Shown: positions 1 through 6,958 of the stretch, piece after piece
How the letters are laid out: each line of letters starts with the position of its first letter
Numbering within the stretch: the first letter of the stretch is position 1
Assembly (NCBI GenBank): GCA_035534435.1
Contig: DATLRX010000017.1
Coordinates: forward strand, 1-61,477
Source of the DNA: Palsa-851 sp035534435
GTDB lineage: Bacteria > Chloroflexota > Dormibacteria > Aeolococcales > Aeolococcaceae
Reading direction: 5' to 3'
DNA: 61,477 bases
Notes under the pieces: model-generated
Database searches by the model: none
What the model saw: the letters and a program-made list of their open reading frames with translations, nothing else
Told to the model about the DNA's origin: nothing
Translations under genes and position numbers: made by a program

Positions 1-62
1 TCACGGCGTCTTAAAAACCGCTGGGGGAAACCCCGTTTCGGGTTCGAGTCCCGAGCTCGGCA
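1..62 (+). tRNA. tRNA-Leu (anticodon TAA), 3' part only
   Basis: This is the 3' portion of a class II tRNA, cut by the window edge. The anticodon loop CTTAAAA lies at 10-16 (TAA at 12-14). It is followed by a long variable arm with a GGGG/CCCC stem near 23-34, a T-arm (stem TCGGG/CCCGA around TTCGAGT) and the 3' acceptor strand GCTCGGC with discriminator A at 62. No CCA is encoded. The long variable arm plus TAA supports Leu. The visible anticodon stem pairs poorly (two mismatches), as if two bases were inserted at about 7-8. Confidence 0.8.
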
Positions 63-85
63 TACTGCTGCACAAAGGATTCGGG

Positions 86-259
86 TCAGACAGCCGAAAC
101 CCTGGCTTGGAAAACCCTTGCGCCGCACGAAACGCATTTGCGTATCGGTCGCTCGTCGGATGGAATGGGTCCGACCTGATCGAAGGTGAGTGGTATCAGC
201 CGCATACTGCCGCAGGTCGTGCAGGTGAGTTCCAGGCGCACAGGGCTACGAACTGCCAC
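86..259 (-). CDS. mini zinc-ribbon-like protein, copy 1
   Basis: About 57 residues. Two CxxC pairs (CTTCG and CVSCG) are separated by about 27 residues, with RLIPLTF after the first knuckle and ERPIRKC leading into the second. These are probably four zinc ligands. The same framework recurs in the genes at 515-760 and 1709-1909, which is the main reason to accept this one. The start is chosen as GTG at 257-259, preceded by an AGGA stretch; another in-frame GTG lies at 239-241. It faces the end of the tRNA. Function is unknown; a nucleic-acid or protein-binding zinc module is inference. Confidence 0.55.
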   Translation of the reverse strand: MAVRSPVRLELTCTTCGSMRLIPLTFDQVGPIPSDERPIRKCVSCGARVFQARVSAV

Positions 260-514
260 TATGATCCCAATCCTAGAGCGGTCAAGGCTAGGCGGTCTGT
301 CAGCGAGCGTACAGAGCGTGACCGGACTGGATCTGATTACGAGGCCGGCACTGGCCGGCCGCTCGCACGGAGGCGCATCAGCGAATCGCAACAGGTTCTT
401 GGGAGGGAACGCGGCGGTGTCTGCCGGCAGCGCAATATGGTGCCGAAGCAGCAGACGCGATGCGGACAATGAACAAATGAGAGGGCGACTGACTGCCCGC
501 CGACGTACAGACCG

Positions 515-760
515 ATGAGTGGATGCCCTGAATGCGGAGCCGACCGGCTCGTGCCGCTGTCGTTCCACGTCTCGCGGCACGGTGCTGATGACCAGGAGCG
601 GCCCGAGGTCGTCGCGATGCGGCCGATCGCTAAATGCGGTGGATGCGGAGCGCGGATCTACACAGGATCGGGTTCAGAGCGCTCGCGATCAACATCGGGC
701 GCGGTGACGGTCACGATCGCTCGCCGCGTGACCGACGGTGGCGGTACACGCCGCGCATGA
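515..760 (+). CDS. mini zinc-ribbon-like protein, copy 2
   Basis: An 81-residue protein with N-terminal CPECG, then RLVPLSF, a variable linker, MRPIAKC and GGCGARIY. It shares the two-knuckle framework of copies 1 and 3. The roughly 30-residue C-terminal tail is low in conserved features and rich in R, S, T and G. The start is the ATG at 515, four residues before the first Cys as in copy 3; no good Shine-Dalgarno is seen. The product probably binds zinc; its role is unknown. The 255 bases before it (260-514) hold nothing recognisable. Confidence 0.55.
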   Translation: MSGCPECGADRLVPLSFHVSRHGADDQERPEVVAMRPIAKCGGCGARIYTGSGSERSRSTSGAVTVTIARRVTDGGGTRRA

Positions 761-879
761 TGCGATTCGGGTGCGCCAGACCTCGCGGCGGGACCGATGC
801 CCAAGCGGATCCCTGACACACCAACGCTTTGCTACCCGAACCACGGAGCAGACCGGCCGAGTCGACTGCGTGCAGGTCG

Positions 880-1317
880 TCAGGCGATAGGCGGCGGCAC
901 CGGCGGGGGGGTCGATGGCTGCGCGCCCCCCGCCCAGAGGTACCGATCCCAGATCCCGTTGAGGTGGTCCTGGTAGTACAGGGAGTACAGGCCGAAGACG
1001 AAGGCCAACAACAGGCCGATGCCGCCGGATGCGCGGCCCGGACCACCGGCTGCCTGCTCCATCCGTCCGATCCTCTGCCCCAGCCGGTAGATGGCGATGA
1101 ACGGGGGGACGATCAGGATCCCCCCAGGGATGAACGCGAGGACGGACAACGCCGGCTTGATGGAGTCGTCCCTGAGGAAGCGTCGCGCCTCGTCGTTGAC
1201 CTTGTAGATCCAGATGTACGAGTAGATCCCCAGCGTGATGAACGGCAGCCCAAGCCATACGGCGAAGATGTTTCGCCGCTTGTATGCCTCGTTGGCAACC
1301 ACCACGGTCTGGGACAT
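880..1317 (-). CDS. DUF4234-like membrane protein
   Basis: A 145-residue membrane protein. An N-terminal cytoplasmic segment with YKRRN leads into helix FAVWLGLPFITLGIYSYIW. More hydrophobic segments follow around residues 60-80 and 100-120, with a Pro-rich C-terminus (PSTPPPVPPP). The run from RRN to the aromatic-rich first helix is characteristic of the DUF4234 family, whose function is unknown. The start at 1315-1317 is chosen because GGGAGGT lies about 6 bases upstream. It stands alone, convergent with the zinc-ribbon gene at 515-760. Confidence 0.75.
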   Translation of the reverse strand: MSQTVVVANEAYKRRNIFAVWLGLPFITLGIYSYIWIYKVNDEARRFLRDDSIKPALSVLAFIPGGILIVPPFIAIYRLGQRIGRMEQAAGGPGRASGGIGLLLAFVFGLYSLYYQDHLNGIWDRYLWAGGAQPSTPPPVPPPIA

Positions 1318-1495
1318 CGGGCGACCTCCCTGTGCGGACTCAGTGGCGAGCCGGCGGCGCGGCAGAGTGTAGATCGAGAGTCGGAAGAACGGCGGCGTGC
1401 TGGCGTACAGAGCCTCCAACATTGGGAGTCGGGTAACCCGATCGCCGCTTGATGATCTGGCCCAGGGTGTTGTGCCGTTCTAAAGACCAGGGGAC

Positions 1496-1666
1496 ATGAA
1501 CCGAGACAGTCAGGGACGTTACCTCCCGTCACCGGCGCTCACGCTCGCCCGGAACCTCCACGCGATCGGGAAGCTCGTCAAAGGATGGCGGAACTCGCCC
1601 GGGATGGAACTCTGGCAACGAATCGACGGAGAGTTTCGCGTCCTCCGGCACTGGCCCGATTCCTGA
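1496..1666 (+). CDS. small hypothetical protein (56 aa)
   Basis: A short ORF that begins with ATG behind a plausible AGGGG ribosome binding site. It encodes 56 residues with a mixed, globular-looking composition and four Trp (motifs KGWRNS, MELWQRI, LRHWPDS). It reads into TGA 42 bases before the third mini zinc-ribbon gene on the same strand, so the two may be co-transcribed. No family is recognised. The aromatic-rich composition is unlike the Arg/Ala/Pro shadows produced by antisense reading in this DNA. Confidence 0.45.
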   Translation: MNRDSQGRYLPSPALTLARNLHAIGKLVKGWRNSPGMELWQRIDGEFRVLRHWPDS

Positions 1667-1708
1667 CACCCAAAAGCGTGGTGCCGAAGTGCGAGACTCC
1701 GGATCGAT

Positions 1709-1909
1709 TTGATCCTTTGCGGCCACTGTGGGGGAGGCCGGCTGATTCCGTTGACCCACACCGGGGTTCAGCGCGATGATGCGTACCCGGGGGGATGGCC
1801 GCGACCGCCCGGCCGGCCGATCTTCAGGTGCCTCGACTGCCGTCGACGTCTGTTCGTCCAGGATGTGATCCGGTCGGCCCCGCCGCGCCGGGATTCGAAC
1901 GACGGCTGA
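1709..1909 (+). CDS. mini zinc-ribbon-like protein, copy 3
   Basis: A 66-residue protein with CGHCG near the N-terminus, RLIPLTH, a Gly/Pro-rich linker, GRPIFRC and LDCRRRLFV. The framework matches copies 1 and 2, with the second knuckle CLDC followed by R instead of G. The start codon would be TTG at 1709-1711; no ATG or GTG in frame upstream gives a better start. It sits just after the 56-residue ORF. Function is unknown. Confidence 0.5.
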   Translation: MILCGHCGGGRLIPLTHTGVQRDDAYPGGWPRPPGRPIFRCLDCRRRLFVQDVIRSAPPRRDSNDG

Positions 1910-1970
1910 GCAACCACCGGTCGCTGATATCGTCGAAACGACCGGAATGGCACGCGGGTGGAGACGACCA

Positions 1971-2393
1971 ATGGCCAGTGACTGGAACAACAAGATCATC
2001 GAGCAGTTCCGCGCCAACGAGGGACGAGTCGGACCACCCTTTGCAGGCTCGACAGTCGCTCTGTTGCACCACCGTGGACGCAAGACGGGCACGGAGTACG
2101 TGAACCCGGTCTTGTACCTGGCTTCTGATGATGACGACAAGGTGATGTACATCTTCGCGACCAAGCGGGGTGAACCGGACAACCCCGCCTGGTACAGGAA
2201 CCTCGTTGCCGCCGGCGCTGCCGAGGTCGAGGTGGGGACCGAGACGTTCCCGGTTTCGGTCCGTGAGGTCACCGGACCCGATCGAGATCGCGTGTATGCG
2301 GAGCAGGTCCTCCGCGTTCCGACGTTCGGCGACTATGAGACGAAGACCGCGGGAGTCCGAACGATCCCGGTCCTCGAGCTCCGCCGGAGCTGA
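1971..2393 (+). CDS. deazaflavin (F420)-dependent nitroreductase-family protein
   Basis: A 140-residue protein of the DUF385/Ddn split-barrel family. The signature is the stretch around HHRGRKTGTEYVNPVLY, followed by YIFATKRGEPDNPAWYRNL, which in family members forms the deazaflavin phosphate and headgroup pocket. These proteins bind F420 (some bind lipids or quinones) and reduce diverse substrates in the cytoplasm or at the membrane. The start is the ATG at 1971, with GGTGGAGA about 9 bases upstream; an in-frame ATG at 1947 would add eight residues. Family assignment is confident, the substrate is not known. Confidence 0.85.
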   Translation: MASDWNNKIIEQFRANEGRVGPPFAGSTVALLHHRGRKTGTEYVNPVLYLASDDDDKVMYIFATKRGEPDNPAWYRNLVAAGAAEVEVGTETFPVSVREVTGPDRDRVYAEQVLRVPTFGDYETKTAGVRTIPVLELRRS

Positions 2394-2595
2394 TCCCCGG
2401 CTGGTGGAGCTCGGATCTGCGTTTCGAGCCGCCTCGTCGTGTCCTCGAGACGGGGGTCTGCGTTGAGCGGGACGGGCGCCACGAGCTTCGCCCCTCACGC
2501 ACACTACGCATCCTTGCCGACCAGAACACGCTCCGAACCGCCGACTGCCCGGCCCATCCTTGCCGGTCGCTGAGGCTGACGTGCCATCCGCACGG

Positions 2596-4371
2596 ATGCC
2601 GTCGCGATCGTCCCGGCTGATGCGGCCGTGCCTCGAGGGCGCAGCACTCCTCGTGTCGCCGTTCGCCGCGGTGTTCGGGCTGCGCATCACCGTCATGTCG
2701 CCGCCCGATCTCAACGACCCGGCGATGCACACGGCGTTCGTGATCAATCCGAGCGACGTTTTCGCCCGCTACACCGCCGTGCTGGCGCCGACGGACCGCC
2801 TTCGCGAAGGCGCCCGGGTCGCGTTCGTGGTGCCGGCCCGCCTGTCGTATCTGCTCTTCGGCCCGGTACCCGGGTTTCTCGTCTTCCGCTACGTGCTGGC
2901 GCTGATCGCGCTGGTTCCCGCGTACCTCCTGCTGAGGCGGCTGTACGGCCGGATTGCCGGGGCCATCGCGGTGATCGTGATCCTCACCTGTCCTGTGATC
3001 ATCCTCGCCTGGGGAACCGACTTCCCTGATTCCGCGGCGGTCTCGTACCTCATTGGCGGCCTCGCGTGCCTTGCCATGCCGTCCGTCCGGTACCGCTTCG
3101 CATGGGTCATCGGCTCGGCAGTGCTCCTCACGCTCGCGCTGTGGGCGCTCGCGACGTCAGCGCCGCTGATCATCGTGACGCTGGCCGTCTATACGCGGAT
3201 CATGTGGAGTCGCGAGCGCGGGACCGTGCTGCGCGACATCGCGCTCATGGGCGGCGCGTTCGTCGTGGTCACGGGACTGCTCGTCGTCGCTTCAGGGTTG
3301 GTGATCGGTCCGCTCGATTACATCCAGACGACCATCGCGTCGCTCATCTATCTCGCGCAGCCGGCGTGGGTCAGGATGGATCACTCCGCGAGTCCTTTGT
3401 GGGCCCCGTACATCACGTATCTCCTCGTCCCTCCGGCCGTCATCGCGCTGTGGTTCGTCGCGTTCGCGAAGCCGCTCCGGACCATACCCACGCCGCAACT
3501 GCTGGTCGGTATGACCTGTCTCACCGAGCTGCTCATCTTCGGCTTGCTGCAACTGTTCGGAGGCGTTCAGGACCTCGAGGTGCACTACTTCTCATCGCTG
3601 TTGTGGGCTGCAGTCTGCATCACGCTGGCGATCGTCCTTGTCGAGCTCGGCCAACCGCTCTTCACGCACGCGGTGCTGCGCTGGACGCTGCCAGTCGTCC
3701 TGATCGCCGTGCCCCTGGTCTTCGAGATCCATCCACGCATTCCGCAGTTCGGCTGGGTGCCGTGGGGCATCCTGCTTGCAGCGTTCCTGGTCGCGCTCGG
3801 CGTGTGGGCCTTCAGACTCGGATCGACGGCATCGAGCATGCGGAGCATGACCCTGATCGGGGTTTCACTCACCGCGATCGTCGGCGGCCTGCTGGCGCTC
3901 ACGGTGACTCCGACACAGCACGCCCGCCTCCGTGGCACCGTCGTCGACACGTTCCCCGCGTACGCACACACGCTCGGCGGCAACGATACGGTTGACATCG
4001 ATCTGTACTCGATCACGACGCAGCTGCCGGCGTTCGTCGGGACGCCGGCTTACTCAGGAGAACGCCTGGTGACGTGGTGGTCGGATAACGAGATCGCGCT
4101 GCTGCGCGAACCGATCGGGATCTTCCACGCGTTCATCAATTCCGTTCCGAGCGACCTTGGCGTTCTCATCACGCCGGGGCGTCAGTGGATCGAGCAGAAC
4201 AAGCCGGCACAGGTGCTGCTGATGAGCTTCAACGGCACGCAGTTTCCCGAGTCACTCGCTCAGCTCAGTCAGTTTCGTCCGGTCGTCGTGCGCGCCGGCG
4301 TCGTGCGCTCCGGCTCGCTCGCGCTGCATCTGTGGCTCGTCGATCTCACGGTCTATGACCGGCAGGGCTAG
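2596..4371 (+). CDS. polytopic membrane protein, possible glycosyltransferase-like
   Basis: About 591 residues with roughly 10-12 hydrophobic helices in the first 440 residues and a soluble C-terminal domain of about 150 residues. An acidic loop with DLNDPAMH follows the first helix, reminiscent of the external loop of lipid-linked-sugar (GT-C/PMT-like) transferases, but no conserved catalytic motif is clear. The C-terminal part (LVTWWSDNEIALL) looks extracytoplasmic. The start is uncertain: TTG 2560, ATG 2596 and ATG 2620 are all in frame without a clear Shine-Dalgarno. Function in cell-surface polymer synthesis is inference. The 2394-2595 gap upstream holds nothing recognisable. Confidence 0.65.
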   Translation: MPSRSSRLMRPCLEGAALLVSPFAAVFGLRITVMSPPDLNDPAMHTAFVINPSDVFARYTAVLAPTDRLREGARVAFVVPARLSYLLFGPVPGFLVFRYVLALIALVPAYLLLRRLYGRIAGAIAVIVILTCPVIILAWGTDFPDSAAVSYLIGGLACLAMPSVRYRFAWVIGSAVLLTLALWALATSAPLIIVTLAVYTRIMWSRERGTVLRDIALMGGAFVVVTGLLVVASGLVIGPLDYIQTTIASLIYLAQPAWVRMDHSASPLWAPYITYLLVPPAVIALWFVAFAKPLRTIPTPQLLVGMTCLTELLIFGLLQLFGGVQDLEVHYFSSLLWAAVCITLAIVLVELGQPLFTHAVLRWTLPVVLIAVPLVFEIHPRIPQFGWVPWGILLAAFLVALGVWAFRLGSTASSMRSMTLIGVSLTAIVGGLLALTVTPTQHARLRGTVVDTFPAYAHTLGGNDTVDIDLYSITTQLPAFVGTPAYSGERLVTWWSDNEIALLREPIGIFHAFINSVPSDLGVLITPGRQWIEQNKPAQVLLMSFNGTQFPESLAQLSQFRPVVVRAGVVRSGSLALHLWLVDLTVYDRQG

Positions 4372-4393
4372 CCTCCGCGACAAGTCGCCGCTG

Positions 4394-4399
4394 TACATT
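4394..4399 (+). promoter_or_regulatory. -10 box, leaderless-type promoter
   Basis: TACATT ends 8 bases before the ATG at 4408. Transcription would begin at or next to the start codon. One of a set of such boxes in this window. Confidence 0.45.
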
Positions 4400-4407
4400 C
4401 GGGTCGC

Positions 4408-4815
4408 ATGGACGCTCAGTCACCCGGGCCGAGGATCCGGCGGAAAACCGCCATCTGGCTGGCTGCTATCGCCGCCGTCAGCTGCGTGATCGTCGGACTG
4501 ATCGTGCTCGCGTTCGACACACCATCGAGCCTCGGGCCGTCTCCCGCGGGGACGTGCACCATCGGTTACGCGTCGGGCGAGGCACGCGTCACGTTTGACG
4601 GTACCGGCGCCGGGACGATGTGCGCCGGCTGGCATTCGTCGGACTCGAACTGGCACTCCGCGGGCGCAGCTCCGGGATCGGACACATCCGTCTGCACCGG
4701 CCGAAACGGCGCGCTCTCCTGGACGGTCATGGACGGCGGGCAGCAGGTGCAGGGCAGGAATGCGTGCGGAGCCCTGAGCCGGTGGACGCAGGGTGGGTCG
4801 CTCGACATCCCGTGA
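4408..4815 (+). CDS. secreted or membrane-anchored hypothetical protein
   Basis: A 135-residue protein. A basic N-terminus (RIRRK) precedes one hydrophobic helix at about residues 14-37, then an exported domain rich in Gly, Ser and Trp with four Cys near residues 50, 72, 96 and 119 that could form two disulfides. There is no lipobox, so an uncleaved anchor or signal peptide is likely. Its stop overlaps the start of the methyltransferase gene by 3 bases, so the two are probably co-transcribed from the TACATT box just upstream. No family recognised. Confidence 0.65.
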   Translation: MDAQSPGPRIRRKTAIWLAAIAAVSCVIVGLIVLAFDTPSSLGPSPAGTCTIGYASGEARVTFDGTGAGTMCAGWHSSDSNWHSAGAAPGSDTSVCTGRNGALSWTVMDGGQQVQGRNACGALSRWTQGGSLDIP

Positions 4816-5591
4816 GGACGCGCAAGGCCGGCGTCGAAGCACTGACCGAACTCCTTGCGCGCGAGGGCTTCCTCGCCGCGGACGACGAGGCGGCTGCGCT
4901 CACCATGCGGGCCGGTGGGGATGCCGACCTGCTGCAGGGGCTGGTCGCGCGCCGTCTGACCGGCGAGCCGCTCGCCTGGATCGTCGGGACCGCGACCTTC
5001 TGCGATCTCACCGTACGGGTCGACCCGGGCGTCTACGTCCCTCGCTGGCTCACCGAGCCGCTCGCTCGACGCGCTGCAGATCGGCTTCCCTCCGGTGGCA
5101 GCGCGGTCGACCTGTGCACCGGCAGCGGCGCGATCGCGATGACGCTGGCGGCCGCGCATCCGGGCGCTCGTGTCGTCGGGTCTGATCTCGACGACCGTGC
5201 AGTCGCATGCGCGATCGCCAACGGCGTCGAAGCCTATCGCGGCGACCTCTTCGCCCCGCTGCCCGCGGACCTACAGGGAGCAGTCGACGTCGTCGTCGGA
5301 GTCGTGCCGTATGTGCCCACCGCGGAGCTGCCGCTCCTGCAGCGTGACACCTTCACCTTCGAGGGGACACTCGCCTACGACGGTGGCTCCGACGGCACCG
5401 ACATCCTCCGGCGTGTCCTCGAGGAGAGCACTCGCTGGCTTCGAGCGCGTGGAGCACTGCTCCTCGAGCTCGGCGGGCAGCAGGCGGACCTGATCGCCGG
5501 CGACCTGGAACGGCTCGGGTACGAGGGCGCGATCGTGCACACCGACGAGGACGGCGACGTCCGGGGCATCGAGGTGACGCTTCGGCCGTAG
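4812..5591 (+). CDS. PrmC-related SAM-dependent methyltransferase (release-factor type, altered motif)
   Basis: A 259-residue class I methyltransferase. The SAM site is VDLCTGSGAIA, followed by the acidic VVGSDLD strand; an N-terminal helical domain precedes it, as in PrmC/HemK. It resembles the PrmC-related family of unknown substrate found mainly in actinobacteria. In PrmC the catalytic NPPY motif holds the target glutamine. Here the position reads GVVPYVP, so the Asn is replaced by Val. The usual RPETE motif reads RWLTE. The start is the GTG at 4812, overlapping the previous stop. It is unlikely to be the housekeeping PrmC; it may modify another substrate or be inactive. Confidence 0.75.
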   Translation: MRTRKAGVEALTELLAREGFLAADDEAAALTMRAGGDADLLQGLVARRLTGEPLAWIVGTATFCDLTVRVDPGVYVPRWLTEPLARRAADRLPSGGSAVDLCTGSGAIAMTLAAAHPGARVVGSDLDDRAVACAIANGVEAYRGDLFAPLPADLQGAVDVVVGVVPYVPTAELPLLQRDTFTFEGTLAYDGGSDGTDILRRVLEESTRWLRARGALLLELGGQQADLIAGDLERLGYEGAIVHTDEDGDVRGIEVTLRP

Positions 5592-5641
5592 GGTTGCCAA
5601 CCCGCACCCGCGAGTGAACGGGCGGTACCATCGGCCGGCCC

Positions 5642-5755
5642 ATGCGGTCGTTTCCATTCGCCGTCGCCAATCTCGCCGTGGTCGTGGCCATCTCGGCGAC
5701 GACAGTCAGCGCCGTCGGGGCGGGCCGCGAGGCCACCTTGCGCCGACGTCGGTGA
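5642..5755 (+). other. short signal-peptide-like ORF, possible frameshifted remnant
   Basis: A 37-residue ORF beginning MRSFPFAVANLAVVVAI, which looks like a signal peptide, then running into an Arg-rich end and TGA. A -10-like TACCAT ends 10 bases before the ATG. Another frame continues to 5811 with an ordinary-looking segment (AWAYTWAPVGTPVVV), so a small exported-protein gene may have been broken by a frameshift near 5740. It could equally be chance. Confidence 0.25.
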
Positions 5756-5832
5756 TGGCCTGGGCGTACACGTGGGCGCCGGTCGGCACTCCCGTCGTCG
5801 TCACGTACTGAGGTGATACCCGGCGGTCCTCG

Positions 5833-6954
5833 GTGACGGTCAGCGGGCCGCGGCTGCAGCTCGCCCTGCTCGCCGCCGGGGTGATCGGCGCCGCCATCGC
5901 GGCCGTCCTCGAGCCTTCGGCCTTCGGGGATGCGGCCGCGCACACGTGGTCACCCTTCGTTCTCGTCGCGGGGCTCCTGCTGATCGGCGCGGTTGCCAAC
6001 CAGGACGGGATCTTCGCCAGGGCCGCGCAAACGCTCGCGAGGCTGCCGGGCGGCGATCTCGTGCTCTACCTCGCGTCGATGCTGCTCGTGGCGGTCGTCA
6101 CGGTCTTCCTCAACCTCGACACGAGCGTGGCCTTCCTCACACCGGTCCTCGTGCTCGTCGCTCGCAGCCGTGGCGCCGATGTGCTGCGCTTTCTGTACGG
6201 GTGCGTCTTCATGTCGAATGCCGCATCGCTGCTCCTGCCTGGCAGCAACCTCACGAACCTGCTCATCCTCTCGAACCAGCACCAGACCGGCTCGGCGTTT
6301 CTGGCGCAGATGGTTGCTCCGTGGACTGCCGCGGTGGTGGTCACCGCGCTCGTCGTCGCGATCGCGTTCCGCGGCAGAGGAGAAGCGCGGCCGGCAGCCG
6401 CCGTGCGGCGCGTGGACGCATCCCCGCTGAGCCTCGGTGCGGTGGTGGTGGCCGCCGTCCTCATCCTGGTGCTCACCGACCCGGCGCTTCCGGTGCTCGC
6501 TGTCGGTCTTGCCCTTGCTGCGATTCGGTTGCTGCAGCGCCGTGTCTCCACCACGCAGCTGCGCGAGATCGATGTCACGAGTCTCGCCGGAGTGTTCCTT
6601 GTCGCGCTGGCGCTCGGCACGCTCGCGCGCGCGTGGTCGTTCCCCGGTCACGTCATGGCCGGTGCCGGGGATGTGGCGAGCGCGGCGATCGGCGCACTCG
6701 GATCCGTGCTCGTCAACAACCTGCCCGCGGCCGTGCTCCTCGGCTCGCGAATGCCGGCGGACCCGCGAAGCCTGCTCCTGGGCTTGAACATCGGGCCCAA
6801 TCTCGCCGTCACCGGCTCGCTGTCGGCGCTGATCTGGTGGTCGGCCGCGCGCGCGGTGCGCGAACGTCCATCGGCCGTGCGCTACTCTGCGGTCGGCGTT
6901 GTGCTCGTCCCGCTGACGCTGGCCGCCGCCCTGGCGGCCGGCCGGCTGTTCTGA
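5833..6954 (+). CDS. ArsB/NhaD-type (ion transporter superfamily) permease
   Basis: A 373-residue integral membrane protein with about 10-11 helices. It shows the two-repeat pattern of the ion transporter (SLC13/ArsB/CitM) superfamily. The first repeat has LNLDTSVAFLTPVLV and SNAASLLLPGSNLTNLL, the second has VLVNNLPAAVLLGSR and GLNIGPNLAVTGSLS; such Asn/Ser/Thr-rich re-entrant loops bind substrate in this fold. The start is the GTG at 5833. The substrate (arsenite, dicarboxylate or sodium/proton) cannot be told; no arsenic genes are adjacent. It ends 4 bases before the convergent aminotransferase. Confidence 0.75.
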   Translation: MTVSGPRLQLALLAAGVIGAAIAAVLEPSAFGDAAAHTWSPFVLVAGLLLIGAVANQDGIFARAAQTLARLPGGDLVLYLASMLLVAVVTVFLNLDTSVAFLTPVLVLVARSRGADVLRFLYGCVFMSNAASLLLPGSNLTNLLILSNQHQTGSAFLAQMVAPWTAAVVVTALVVAIAFRGRGEARPAAAVRRVDASPLSLGAVVVAAVLILVLTDPALPVLAVGLALAAIRLLQRRVSTTQLREIDVTSLAGVFLVALALGTLARAWSFPGHVMAGAGDVASAAIGALGSVLVNNLPAAVLLGSRMPADPRSLLLGLNIGPNLAVTGSLSALIWWSAARAVRERPSAVRYSAVGVVLVPLTLAAALAAGRLF

Positions 6955-6958
6955 CCTA

